Below, piece by piece: positions 1 through 10,719 of a DNA stretch of 64,000 nt (positions within the stretch are counted from its first letter, which is position 1; every line of letters starts with the position of its first letter). The position numbers were made by a program, and so were the translations under genes. The DNA comes from Tolypocladium sp. Sup5 PDA-1 (lineage: Eukaryota > Ascomycota > Sordariomycetes > Hypocreales > Ophiocordycipitaceae): assembly GCA_000750105.3 (NCBI GenBank), contig JPHH03000078.1, forward strand, positions 60,533 through 124,532. Reading direction: 5' to 3'. The notes under the pieces are model-generated. The model saw only the letters and a program-made list of their open reading frames with translations. It searched no databases and was not told the origin of the DNA.

Positions 1-809
1 TTTGGATGCTCGGGCTGAGCCGGATGCACCAAGTTCCCCTTCACCTTGGAAGGTGGCGAATGCACCCTTGGTGTTCGAGCTTTGAGTAGTTGATCGATAT
101 GACCGTTCGGAAATTTCACTGATTTTAATTCCATCAGGGAACGTCTTTTGCCACTCGTCATCTGCACTGGACAGTGCATTTGCGTCCATCTGATTGATCC
201 AGACCTTCGAGAATGTCGGGTCAATCGCATTCACCGCCTTGAGAAAATGTCGAGTCGGTCGCTGATCTTTCACATCAGGCAGATCAAGATTCTTGGCTTC
301 GTTTAATACTTCCTCGACCTTTGTTCGGCTGACTGCCTTGAGCGTAGCGTAGTATCGATCCGTGACTTCACTCTCGAGTCTCCCGAGCCCAGTCTGTTGG
401 TTTGACGCGGTTCTTCAGGATCGTGATTTCCTTCGCGACATCATCTTCCTTGGCAATGATATCGTAGTACTTGCCAACGGTTTTGACGATGTATTCTTGT
501 AGTGTTGCCAAAGCCTTAGTCTTGTCCTTGGGAGGTCTGAACTTGGCTTCGATGCCGCGCCTCAAGGATTTGGAACTTGCTAAGGCTGTCGCCCTGCAAT
601 TGTTGTATGTCAGTGGCGTTTGCCTGGGCTTGACCCGGCGTCGGTTCGACTGGCGGCGTCAAAACCGGCTTGTGTACAACGTCGGGGTCAATACATTCCC
701 AGACTTGTTGATAATTCGCGAACCTGCGGATGATGCTGATCCACACATCCCAATTACCGGATCCTTTGAGGATGACCTGGGAAGAGACTTCGAGGTCGTC
801 AGCGGCCAT
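1..809 (-). pseudogene. Ty1/Copia-type retrotransposon gag fragment, frameshifted
   Basis: Reading leftward from an ATG at 809, the product starts MAADDLEV and has the motif LKGSGNWDVWISIIRRF typical of Copia-type gag proteins, followed by a Q/P-rich linker. The frame breaks near 570 and resumes in another frame (378-565, with KDKTKALATLQEYI and ILKNRVKPTDWARE), then shifts again near 380. A third segment (about 1-380) continues with gag-like sequence to the window edge, so pol is not visible. Two frameshifts within about 800 bases mean it cannot make a gag polyprotein. Family assignment rests on the N-terminal motif and the order of segments; the element's right LTR is not delimited. Confidence 0.6.
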
Positions 810-996
810 TGTAATCGGTGGTGTTCAATGCAGTGGAAGCTTTGGTGGACGGAAACCCGGCGTGCAAACCGGGCTCAGAACTGTCACACAATACGATTGG
901 CTGGATAACTGGACAACGATCGGGCAGAAGATCCCCTGCGAATCGGGCAACGAAAGACTCTTGATTTTCTATCTAAAAGAGTGGATGGTTGGTTTC

Positions 997-1008
997 ATAT
1001 ATATATAA
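997..1008 (-). promoter_or_regulatory. TATA-like tract upstream of the gag remnant
   Basis: An uninterrupted alternating TA tract lies about 190 bases upstream of the gag ATG on the minus strand. This is where the promoter in the 5' LTR of a Copia element would be expected. No LTR pair can be shown because the other end of the element is outside the window. Confidence 0.25.
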
Positions 1009-1110
1009 ATGACTTCCGCACAGCAACGGACTTGTGGTTGGTGGCGTCGGAGGTTCTCCATGATTGTTGTTTTTCTGTATGAATGAGCGGCTTGATATTG
1101 ACAAATGCGC

Positions 1111-1362
1111 TTAAGTCGAGGGTTTTTGAAACGCCTCCTCCAACACAGCGCGGTCAGATCCGGTGTCGTAGAGCAGGTCGCTTCCTTCCTGCAGGTCTCG
1201 ATCGATGATCAGCCAAGCACCGCTGCCTTTGTCGCTGTTATCAATGCCGTCCGCAATGACGATGTGTGAAAATCCAGCCAGTGTAGTCTGCAGAGCGCGC
1301 TTGAGCGGCGAACGCAGGACGACGGCCATCCGGTTCCCGTGTTCTTTCGTACTAGATATCAA
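1111..1362 (-). pseudogene. Histidine phosphatase (phosphoglycerate mutase-like) fragment
   Basis: An 80-residue open stretch contains VVLRSPLKRALQTTLAGF followed by LIIDRDLQEGSDLLYDTGSD, which matches the central part of fungal histidine-phosphatase proteins (the 'SP.. RA.QT' helix and the 'DL.E..D...DTGS' region). The N-terminal RHG motif with the catalytic histidine is missing, there is no ATG before the conserved part (the frame begins with TTG), and the frame stops soon after. It is therefore a relic of an internal segment rather than a gene. Confidence 0.55.
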
Positions 1363-1423
1363 ACACTCTTGTCCGCGCCGTTGATCTCAGTTTGCAGGGA
1401 CAAGTCGCGTGCCACTCGACACG

Positions 1424-3629
1424 CTATAACGTAGGCCTGTCCGACCGGCTGGATGCGGCGTACCTGGAATATATGGGTGGGAGTGGCGGTATTGGATCTA
1501 TACCGGTGTCTGTTTGGGATGCGGGATGGTGAGCTGAGCCATCGACGTAAATTAGTGACCCTGACTGTCGTTGGGGACCCGAAGAGGACCCTAAATCCTT
1601 GCGTGTCGAATCTACCACGGCCGGATTCAAGCCCAACGGGTTTACGTCGAGCAGTCGCAGCCTTGTCAGTGACTTGCGAAAAGACTTTCGTGACTGCGAA
1701 ACAATCGAGGGTTTTGCAAACGTATCTCGATAGTCGAATGAGATGCTACTGAGAGGTTCCTCACTCCGTGCAAGTGGCTTTTCCATTCCATCCGCCACTT
1801 GTGCTCCGAGCATCCAAGTTGGAACCCGGGGTTTGTCCGCCACGTACCGGACCGTGGAGGATATACCCCAGGAAGATACCTTCGGGGTAGCACTTTTGCG
1901 CCGTCCGCGATAGAGCATTGCCGCCAATGCGACCAGAGAAAGCCCGGCTGAAAAGGCTGTTAGTACGGATTGGAGTTGCAAAATCTTATTGCTTACTGAT
2001 TGTTCCTACTACTAGCCCCGCCTTTCCACCACTGGTTAGTGTTCTCTGCTGCTTGAGGTCCTGGTTGGGTCTGAGAGGCAATACTGGTAGACGCAGCTCC
2101 TATTGCAGTACTGGAAACAGCGACCTCTGTTGTTATATCTATCATGGACGTTTTGGCAGAAGATGCAATTTCCGCAGGGCTGGTTTGGACTGGAAAAGTG
2201 GCAGAGGGCTGAAGACCGAGACTGTGCGAAGTGGCCGTCTTCGGCTCCCTCCTCGACATTGTCGTGCTTGATTCAAGATTGGTTATTGTCGAAGTTGGCG
2301 GCAGAGGCGTCGTCTGTAAAGTCTCCGAGCGAGTGATCCCTGGAGCCAAGACTGGGGCTGGAGTAGTATCGGCAGATAAATGTGTCGAGGTGGTTGAAGA
2401 TGTTGACTCAGAAGTAGAGCTAGTGGTCTTTGTCTCATAAAGTTCTGATGTTGTTGTCCGATGGGGAGAGGTTTCATTTACCGTCAAATGTGGACGAAAA
2501 TTAGTCGAGGTCGTTGGTGCCATGGGAGGACTTTTGGTATTCCCTTTCAGACCAGGCGGGCCATTCCGGCTCCGCGCCTCATCGGGCAGCACGAAGCCAG
2601 CAAATGGCTCGCCGGCTCTCTGGATAAGCTCTTCCACACCCTTTCCGTTGGTGAAAGACCATGCCCTTACATACTTGCTCCCGGGCTCCAGCTTGAATGC
2701 CTGCCCTACGGCGATCATGACTGTCTCGCCCCCTCTCACGATTTTCAACCCCCCCTGGTTGGGCCCATCCCCTAGAAGGACCTTGATGGCGCCTCCCTGC
2801 ACACAGATGCAGTGCTCCACGGATGGGAAAGTCATGAACCTTGACAGGATGGAGGGCCCGTATGTACTTGACGATTCTATGCTGGAGATGGCGAAGCGGC
2901 CGCCCGACTGCGCCGTCGTGATGAAAGGCCGCGACATGACACCGCCGGCGATCCAGCGCGGGCCTGTATTGCAGCGCAGGAAGTAGGTCTGCAGTTCGCC
3001 TGGGAGTATGTTGTCGGTGTCCTCCCAGTCGGAGACTAGGGGTGGTTCATAATCCCGCACAAAGTGGACGTCGAAGTCTTTCGGGGCCTTCATCATTTTC
3101 GGAATGATGTGGCCCTTCAGGTCCCTGTCATCGTTCTCTGGGACAATGAGGCCGTCAAAGGTTTCCCCGACGTAGCGGAAAAAGTCCAGCCAGTCACCAG
3201 GAGCAACGAGCCCAAACGTTTCCGTGTGCGGACCGAGCAGCTCGGGGTTGTGTATGACTTTCTGGGACTCGTTAGCCAGACTCTTTCCTGGCCGCTAATG
3301 TCATCACCGATAAGAGGGCAAACTACCGGTGGCACGTATGCAAAGTCGCCGGGACCCATGATCCGGCACTTGTCGCCGTTCCACAGCTTCAGAAAGCCCT
3401 TGGTCACGATAAAGACATCGTGCGCTTCATTGTGATAGTGGAAGCCCGGGGCGTCGGACAGGACAGCGCCACTCTGGAACACACTGATTCTGCCTCGGGT
3501 CTGCGCCGAGGACGCGAGGACGCGGAAAGTGCCTTTGCTACCCGGGATTGTCAGGCACTCACCGTCGAGCTGTTATATCACGTAGCTCGATCGCGAGTCT
3601 GGCGGCTGGGTGAGAGTTGGGATCGACAT
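1424..3629 (-). pseudogene. Quercetin-dioxygenase-like cupin with Ser/Thr-rich stalk and C-terminal membrane segment; premature stop at codon 19
   Basis: Exons 3327-3629, 2013-3261 and 1424-1947 join to 692 codons. Introns 3262-3326 and 1948-2012 (65 nt each) have good CTAAC branch sites. The first cupin motif FHYHNEAHDVFIVTKG and later GDFAYVPP are those of RmlC-type quercetin 2,3-dioxygenase-like enzymes, and a second cupin half follows (about residues 150-300). A Ser/Thr-rich stretch (about 310-500) leads to a hydrophobic segment GLSLVALAAMLY then RGRRK, and a 150-residue tail. No signal peptide is seen. Codon 19 is TAA (3573-3575) in an otherwise continuous frame (SSYVI-stop-QLDGEC), best explained as CAA to TAA. 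The product as written would be inactive unless read through or started downstream. Neighbours are an esterase and a flavin monooxygenase, suggesting aromatic or flavonoid breakdown. The last splice joint is the least certain. Confidence 0.7.
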
Positions 3630-4040
3630 GTTCAAAATGCGCTGGGTTGGTTCCAACTTCCAAGAGTGGTTCAATGAAGAGTGGTTTAATGGCGCTGAGT
3701 TGTAGAGCTTTCCGAGTCTCGAGCTAGAAAACAACAATTGCGCGGCTCGAACATCAAGCTCTCCACTTCCCGACAAGTCTGGAGACTTGTTAAGTATTTA
3801 GCCGGCAAAGTGGGCTGTTTCATGCACGGGATCAATAGTCTAGGCAGCGTGGTGGCGTTGGAAATTCCGAGGCAGCCGCCTTCTCTAGGGCCGGGAATTC
3901 CGACCATGGCGGCCCGGAATCAAATGCACTCAAACCACTAATTCTCCTTAGGTTGGCGACCATCGTAGGGGACTGCAATTCGCCCATACGAATCGCCCTT
4001 GTACAAGCCTCAATTCTATCGGTCGGTAGGTCTGGTCAAC
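3630..4040. other. Divergent promoter region between cupin and hydrolase genes
   Basis: About 410 bases separate the cupin start (minus strand) and the hydrolase start (plus strand), so the two genes could share regulatory sequence. I see no convincing ORF and no clear TATA box in it. Confidence 0.5.
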
Positions 4041-5130
4041 ATGAAGCTTCGTGTAATTTACAAGGTCGTTGAAGGGTCCGAAATCGACGCGGATGTGTAC
4101 CTCCCAAATGGCGACGAGACTCCGTGCCAGCAGGCGCATCCCCTGGGTAATTGGAGCCAGCTTTGCTCTCTTGAATGCAACATGATGAGCTAAATTGAGA
4201 TCATCAGTTATCGACATCCACGGCGGCGCCTTCATGCTTGGTTCATCGAGCATGGTCAACATGGACCAGATCTGCGACTGCCTAGATCGAGGATGGATTG
4301 TGGTGGTGCCGAATCATCGATTGTGCCCGCAGGTAACCCTGCTAGAAGGGCCAATCCAGGATTGCCGAGATCTGTTGGAATGGATCTACGATGGTGGGCT
4401 CGGCGAGTCTCTAAAGGCCAGAGGCTCTTCCCATTGTTGTGATCTCAACCACGTCTTTGCCTTTGGAACATCGTCAGGAGGGCATCTTGCTCTGTCTCTC
4501 GTGAGCCAACGCGTGGCCCCAACAACTACCAAGCTTCAATTACGACTAACTTGAATTTCCTAGGGCTTTGGCATTCGTCGCCCGGTGGCCGGCATCTTCG
4601 ACATGTACGGCCCATGCAACTTTACCGCCCCATTCTGGACCTCAACAATCCCCCCAGTTGCCTCCAAGCTCCCGGCAGAGCTGAGTGACGATGTGCGCCA
4701 ACGCATCTCCTCAGAGGCACCGGTTCCCATTCAGGGCGGAGTCTCTCTGGAGGGTCAAGCTCCCGGACCACCAGACTTCAGTGACCCGAGGCAGGCTTTC
4801 GCCTTTTGGCACATTGGCAATGGGAAGATGATGGATGTGCTGGTCCCCTCTAAAGACTGGGACAAGGCTGACCCCATCCGTAACATTAACCCGACGTTCC
4901 CGCCGACCTTTATTGCCCATGGGCAAGAGGACATTATGGTACCGATCACGCTGAGCAAAGATCTATACGCGGAGCTACCGAAACATGGTGTAAAGTGTGG
5001 CATGGTGGAGATCCCTCGCAAGGGTCATACGTTTGCTGCTAAGATGGAGCTTGGATCGCAGACATGGGAGCTTCAACGACGAGGCTTTGACTTTTTGGAG
5101 AGTTTAGTGAAAAAACACTCGGACTCTTGA
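4041..5130 (+). CDS. Alpha/beta hydrolase (carboxylesterase / hormone-sensitive-lipase-like)
   Basis: Exons 4041-4146, 4208-4500 and 4564-5130 join to a 321-residue protein; both introns (61 and 63 nt) have CTAA-type branch points. The product carries the oxyanion-hole motif HGGAF right after the first splice, the nucleophile elbow GTSSGG (Ser about residue 126), an acid region HGQEDIMVP and the catalytic histidine in RKGHTF near the C-terminus, so the triad is complete. There is no signal peptide, so it is probably intracellular. The length is normal for BD-FAE/esterase-type hydrolases. It sits between the cupin gene and a flavin monooxygenase and is probably part of the same degradative group, removing an ester from the substrate; the substrate is not deducible. 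The first ATG after the upstream stops was taken as start. Confidence 0.82.
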
Positions 5131-5620
5131 GTATCTCGTTGCCGGCTCAGGAGTGGACCTCGCTCGGACGAAGTCATGCCGGTCGTGGCGGATTAACCGA
5201 ATAAAAGTTGTGCCCGGGAACTATGATAGAGTGTACTCCATAATCACCAATACAGTCTCCTTGCTCCCACGGCTGCCTGTTTCAGGTTGGTTACTAATGT
5301 TTCCAAAACTGGGTCCGACATGGGATCGCGTAGCCTCGAGAAACGCTGCACACACAGGCAACGTAAAAGCCGGCAATTCCGAGCGGGTAAATGCCGTCCA
5401 CACGGTTTCAGGTAGGTCCGACTAGAAATCTGAGGTCAACAGAGTCCGGATAACAACGGTCTTGTACCCAGGCAACACACTGTTGTTCTTTTTGTCGAGC
5501 CAGTCCTTTACGGCTGCGAAGACATTGCAGTTGACGAACTCACCACCATATTGCGACTGAAGGATGAGATGGTGAGTAGAGAGAGCCCAGCGTTGCTGCA
5601 TCTCGAGCAGATCCTGACAT
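5131..5620. other. Intergenic region before the monooxygenase
   Basis: About 490 bases hold the hydrolase 3' end and the monooxygenase promoter. No gene could be supported here. Confidence 0.5.
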
Positions 5621-7173
5621 ATGCAGAAACATCCCGAGTCTCCAGTTTGCCTCGACATCGCCATCGTCGGCGCTGGTCTCAGCGGGCTCGCCACAGCTGT
5701 TTCATGTGCCCTGGCGGGCCATGCCGTGACAGTCTTTGAATCCGCCAAGGAGCTCCGGGAGGTGAGATGGCCATTTCCACCTAAAGGGTGGCTTTTCTAA
5801 CGATCTTGTAGGTGGGTGCCGGCCTACAGCTTACACCAAACTCCTCACGACTTCTGCGCCAATGGCAGCTGCCGGCCAAGCTATGGGACAATGTGGCCGA
5901 GCCTACGTATTTGGCAGTGCACAGGTACTCGGATGGTAAGATCTTGGCCCTGGAAGAGGATTTCGATAAGAAGATGCGCTTGAAGTATGGAGCTCCGTTC
6001 GCCGACGTCCATCGAGTCGACTTGCAGCTTGCCCTGCTGGATCGAGCCAAGGACTTGGGCGTGAAGTTCCAACTTGGCCAAAAGGTTATCAACATCGACT
6101 TTGGCATTCCAGAAATTACTACGGAATCCGGCTTAAAAGCGAGAGCAGACATCATCGTTGCCGCCGATGGGCTCTGGTCGCAGTGCCGCAAGCTCTTCCA
6201 GCTCCAGGACGATCCTCCACGACCCACCGGTGACTTGGCTTACAGGATCGTTCTCACACTGGACAAAGTAGACGATCCGGACCTCAGAGACTGGATCAAA
6301 AAACCATCGTGCCACTTTTGGATAGGACCGGGAGCCCATGTCGTGGGGTACTCGCTTCGGGGTGGGAGCATGTACAACCTTGTTCTCCTTGTGCCGGATG
6401 ATTTGCCAGAAGGCGTCAGTAAACAGTCTGGCTCAGTCGAAGAGATGAGGGCTTTATTCAAAGGCTGGGATCCTTTGCTCTTGCGATTTCTCGAGCTTGT
6501 GGACACGGTCGACAAGTGGAAGCTGATGCACCGTGAGTCTTGTGTCCGGTGCCCACCAAATCCAGAGCTAACTGACTCGCCAGGGTCCGAACTACCTTCT
6601 TGGGTCAACCACAGGTCGAATTGCGTCTTCGTGTGAGTGTCCTCCTCTCCTGATGCAGAGTTTACAGGCCGATGGGTCACGTTGCCTGCAGAGGAGATGC
6701 GTGCCACCCCATGCTGCCGTACTTGGCCCAAGGGGCAAACTCAGCCATTGAGGATGGTGCCGTCTTGGGTATGTTGCTTGGGTCAATTCGGAGTAAACAA
6801 CAAGTGCCAGATGCCCTAAAGCTGTACCAACAGCTGAGAGTGTCACGAGGTAATACCATCGTTAAGGAGACCTTCAAGCAGGTATGTGTTAATTATGGTC
6901 CAGCTTGACTCAAGACGGCTGCTGAGTACAGATAAGCGAGAATCATTCCACATGCCCAATGGGCCAGAGCAAGAGGCTCGAGACGAGCTCTTCCTTTCCC
7001 AGCTAGGCAAAGAGTTAAAAGGTCCTTTCCCCAGTCGATGGACATGCCCTCAAGTTCAGCCTTGGCTGTATGGGTACGATGTTTATCTAGAGGTCTACAA
7101 GGCCTTGGAGAGGGAACCTTTTGGTGGGGTAAACCAGCCAAATGGCGCGCCTACTATTGCTGTAGCGTATTAG
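5621..7173 (+). CDS. FAD-dependent aromatic monooxygenase, salicylate-hydroxylase-like
   Basis: Five exons (5621-5761, 5812-6532, 6584-6632, 6692-6881, 6937-7173) give 445 residues, normal for the family. The N-terminus has the dinucleotide-binding motif IVGAGLSGLATA (about residues 15-26), the middle has the DG motif IIVAADGLWS (about 161-170), and the GD motif is GDACHPMLPYLAQGAN (about 305), with the Pro expected near the flavin. Such enzymes hydroxylate aromatic acids using NAD(P)H and oxygen; salicylate 1-monooxygenase gives catechol. Introns of 50-59 nt follow fungal rules. All joints keep conserved sequence continuous, for example VFV-GDACHP and TFKQ-RESFHMP. It lies just downstream of the hydrolase on the same strand, with the cupin dioxygenase beyond, so a short pathway of ester cleavage, hydroxylation and ring or C-ring opening is plausible but inferred. 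Confidence 0.88.
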
Positions 7174-7647
7174 GATAAGCCACTTGCGAAGGCAAGCGGA
7201 TAGAATATTTCATTTGCACTAGAAAGGTAGACTATCTATTGAATGGAGGGACTTTAATGTGCCAATATTGCAAGAGGTTGTATCTTGTTCTACTTTCACA
7301 GGTAGCGCTAAACCTTGACATATGGAAAAAGAATGAGCGACTCAGGAACTCAAAGACCACTAGTGGATGAGCTAGGGTTGTGAGCGAGAGAAGGGCCAGA
7401 AAATGGCTTGTGGACTTTGACACACCTGGACGATAGAGCCACGCCTCCCTCCTGTGGACTTGTTGAACAACGCTGCTGTCATATGAACCCCATGAGGCCG
7501 CCTGGATCAAGAAGGAGATCAGAACAAAGCAGACAAGCCTGTGAAAGAAGGAGTAGGCTGCAGTCTTCCGGCTGGCCTTGTGCTTATCCACCAGTTTTGT
7601 ATCACCCTCTCCCAGTCTGTCGCCTTGAGGCGGTAGAGCAGCCTAAC
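7174..7647. other. Intergenic region
   Basis: About 470 bases between the monooxygenase stop and the next gene. I find no supported gene. Confidence 0.5.
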
Positions 7648-8654
7648 ATGGATCATCCGCACGAACACGACATCAAGGAGAAGGCTAAGGCCCGCAAGAG
7701 CGGTCCTAGTCTCCTGAAGAAGACGAAAGACTTGGGCGTCCTGGCGCATGTCTTTGCCGCGACGACCTATTGGGATCCGACGCACCAATGCTACCGTGTC
7801 ATGGTCCATCTCCCTGAGGGGCAGACGGTTCCAGACGTGAACAGCTTAGTAGGAGCCTTCATGTACACAACCAGCTCTCTAACTAACTGGGGTAATAGAT
7901 CGCGGATGCCTTGTCCGGGAGGACCACTCAACAGCCGCGGAGACAGAGCCGCCGACTTGCCCAGTCCCATCACGACAGAAGACGACAGCAGCCCTTGAGA
8001 CGTAGCGCTAGGCGACGGCCACATCGGTCCTCACGGCGATCCTCGCACAGCACGACCGCCGACCCATATGCGTTTACCGACACAAGCAAGGACGAGGTGC
8101 TGTCGGACGGCGGGACTAGGTCGAATGCTGCTGGCAGCCGCAGGGGTGGCGGCTCGAGCTCCATCGGCGTAGAAGCAGCAAGGCAGCAGCGAGGTCTTGA
8201 CAATGCGTCGGGAAGCAGCAGCGACCAAGGGCCAGCTCCGATCATCGCCTCCAATACCCTGGCTCAACCCTCCCAGAGTGATGATCCGATGGTAGGAAAC
8301 GCAAGCGAGGCCGAGGACGGCATGTCTTGGACCAGAGATACTTCATGGGCGGAGATCGACACCAGCTTCCTGGATGACATGATTGGGGATAATTTCCAAG
8401 AAGGCAACCAGATTATGGGAGGAGGGCTGCAGAGTAGGGGGGCGGAATCTACAGGCTTCTCTGGACAAAAGGCCGCGCCAGCCCGACCAGTTCCGGGGGC
8501 GGCCTGGCGGCGTCTTGCTCGGGACTCATTGAAGCTACTCGATGGCATTCTTTCTCCGCAGCCGGCGAGGCCCTGGTTGCCATGGTGCGCCAACATCAGG
8601 TCTTTGGAGGAAGAGTTGACGGGAGGCGCATGTACTAAATGGTCGTTACTCTGA
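7648..8654 (+). CDS. Basic protein with possible MADS-box-like N-terminus
   Basis: Exon 7648-7848 and exon 7899-8654 join across a 50-nt intron with a perfect CTAAC branch point to 318 residues. The first 67 residues contain KAKARKSGPSLLKKTKDLG and a region with beta-strand character (HCYRVMVHL-like), which loosely resembles the DNA-binding half of fungal MADS-box proteins; this is weak. After the splice comes an Arg/Ser-rich tract (about 75-115), then low-complexity acidic and Gly/Ser stretches, and a short Trp-containing helix near the C-terminus. The composition fits a nuclear regulatory protein. A diverged copy of the first 22 codons occurs at 18180-18245. I cannot name the family with confidence. 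Confidence 0.55.
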
Positions 8655-8743
8655 TATGAATGAAACATGTCGTAAGCTACGGCAACAGAACTCTTTGTCT
8701 GCTCAAATGATACTACCATGATACGTGTCTAAGATACAAGCAT

Positions 8744-9166
8744 CTACCTACTGTCACTCATACCCATCCTAATGTTGTCATGATGAGAGTCTGGGTAGTC
8801 GAGATAGTTTTGAGTCGAGTCCATAGAACCAAGAGACTCAAAGCTGGCCCCAATCAGGGAATCCGCCGCATCTTGCTTGTCTGCAGATGCCTCCCAACAC
8901 ATGCTACTTCCCAAGCCTAGACGCTTTAAGTATGCTACCTTCGTGCGCACCATGTCTGGTGTATCAAAGGATATAAGCTCCTGTGTGACTGGATTGTAGC
9001 TATAAGAGCCTTGGGCGACATCATCGTATTCTATTGTCGTACCTTCCTTCGGTAACGTCTTATAGTCCCACACTCCGTCTTCCCAGCTGCTAGGCCCAAC
9101 ATGGGACTGAGGGCCAGGTGGGATGCGGCGTCGAATGAGGTCTCCTGCGAGCCTCTCGATGGGCAT
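8744..9166 (-). pseudogene. GH18 chitinase, C-terminal fragment
   Basis: The open stretch contains SWEDGVWDYKTLP, then FDTPDMVRTKVAYLKRLGLG and MCWEASADK, ending in LDYPDSHHDNIRMGM. These are the C-terminal strands of the TIM barrel of fungal GH18 chitinases, including the conserved Trp that stacks against the -1 sugar (in MCWEAS). The catalytic DxxDxDxE motif lies upstream in real enzymes and is absent; the sequence ahead of MPIER is out of frame and carries stops. It is a 5'-truncated relic. Confidence 0.65.
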
Positions 9167-9953
9167 GATGAAGCTGGTGGGAGCTTATTCGAGTAGGATG
9201 AGACCGGAGAGGACTTTACAGCCTGTTCCGAGTTCTGTGCGTACTGTGGCGGATGTACACATGATGTCAATGCATGACGTACTAAAATATACTTCCCTGC
9301 TGTTGACCTCACCCTTATGATTGGAGTTGTACATTCAATTTCTTGCGATTCACTGCAATAGGATGAGCCTCTGGGTGTGTACCTATGTCGTAGCTGGCGG
9401 CCCGGTCGGACTTGCATCTCTCTATCTGTAAATGATACGCATTACTTCACCGTTGACGAACAACTACGTCAACCTAATAGATATTTTCCGTTGCTGCTCT
9501 CATGTATCCTGCTAGCCCTCATTGATCCCTCAATTTTTTCTCTGTATTTCAGGGCTTCTTTGCAGCCATTTCTAAGCGTATGAGCAAGGAAGACAGACGC
9601 GTGTTATTTCAAGTGTCGAATGATCATCCGGCGCTTCTGCGACAATCAGGGAACTTGTCCAGATGCCTCTTCTTAAAGTCTCTCCTGGCGAATCACGTGC
9701 CACAGACTTCGCATGAGCAACTAGTGTCTGGAATATTGTTCCTGTCCGCCCAACTCCTATGCGTCGTTCGGTAGTGCTTCAGCCGTTCTTTATTTTTCGA
9801 GGCTCTATAAAGACACAATGGTGATGCCTCGCACCTAAGCGGCCGGTCGTGCCGCTTCTTATGTTTACTTAAAAAGAAAGATAAGTGAGCGGAGTTTATT
9901 AGTTTGGACTGTAAAGTAGAAGCAATGTCTTGATCACCTACTTGAAATCTCTC
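9167..9953. other. Non-coding stretch
   Basis: Nearly 800 bases, partly AT-rich around 9830-9930. I find no supported gene, RNA or repeat here. Confidence 0.4.
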
Positions 9954-10260
9954 TTATTCCTGAGCAATTGCCACAGCAGTTGTACCTGGTAGAAAGGCGA
10001 GCGATGATATTTTCGGAACTTCTGCATACGGGACGTTGCTCTGATAAGTGAATTGGTTCCGGCAGGGTGTGAGGTCTGTCCACAGTTTGATCACGCTCTT
10101 CCACGCCGCTCCTGGAGCGCTGGTTATGTGAGCCTCTGCTTCCGCCACGCTTGCTGCTACCGTGAGGGCTGTTCGAACAATCGCTTGTGCTCCCACATTT
10201 TGAACTAGATTGATGGGGCCTGCTTTGTTATCTTTGCCTGCGTGCATCCAGTCGAGCTAC
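9954..10260 (-). mobile_element. LINE (Tad1-like) reverse transcriptase remnant
   Basis: The 97-residue frame carries QNVGAQAIVRTALTVAASVAEAEAH and a following K.WTDL stretch. This matches the C-terminal part of the RT domain of fungal Tad1-like non-LTR retrotransposons, where 'QR.GAQAI.GTF.TVA..VAEAEAHI' precedes 'W.DIHTLP'. Nothing of the endonuclease or RT catalytic core is nearby, so it is a short internal relic. It is distinct from the LINE copies at 20.6-23.0 kb. Confidence 0.6.
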
Positions 10261-10470
10261 CGTGGCTGTAAATTGTTGCCGTGCCGTTGATGGAGACGGA
10301 CCTCTGAGCCGCTTCAGTGCCGCTTGGTCATCGTCGCCAACTACGCGTTACATGCTCTTTCGCAGGCTTCTATACAGGTGCCGTAAGTACATCATACAGA
10401 GAGTACCATTGAGTAGTGTAGCAAAATTAGATCTACAAGCCGGAATCTAGATCCCTACCAAAGTGGCTCG

Positions 10471-10716
10471 CTACCGTCGAGAGGCCCTTAGTGCGACGCC
10501 ATGAACCCTCGCAACGTGATTCCGGAAATGATCGAGGCTCTTCAGCTTCAGATCCGCCTGCTTACACTTCTTCCCATGGTTGTCAATCCGAGGGCAGAGC
10601 CTTGTACTCACACGCCGGCACCCCCTTTCGCAACATGCCGAGACTCCTCCTCCGCACAACCCTGTGTCGATACACAGCCGCAACACCCATCCGACACTTA
10701 GAGCCGAAAAGAGCAA
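10471..10716 (-). other. Possible relic of a C2H2-type zinc-finger gene
   Basis: A minus-strand frame contains LCPRIDNHGKKC followed by SLDHFRNHVARVHG, a Cys pair and His pair at spacings that could form one C2H2-like finger. There is no convincing start, and the frame ends soon after the finger. Low confidence; it may be chance. Confidence 0.2.
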
Positions 10717-10719
10717 TCT

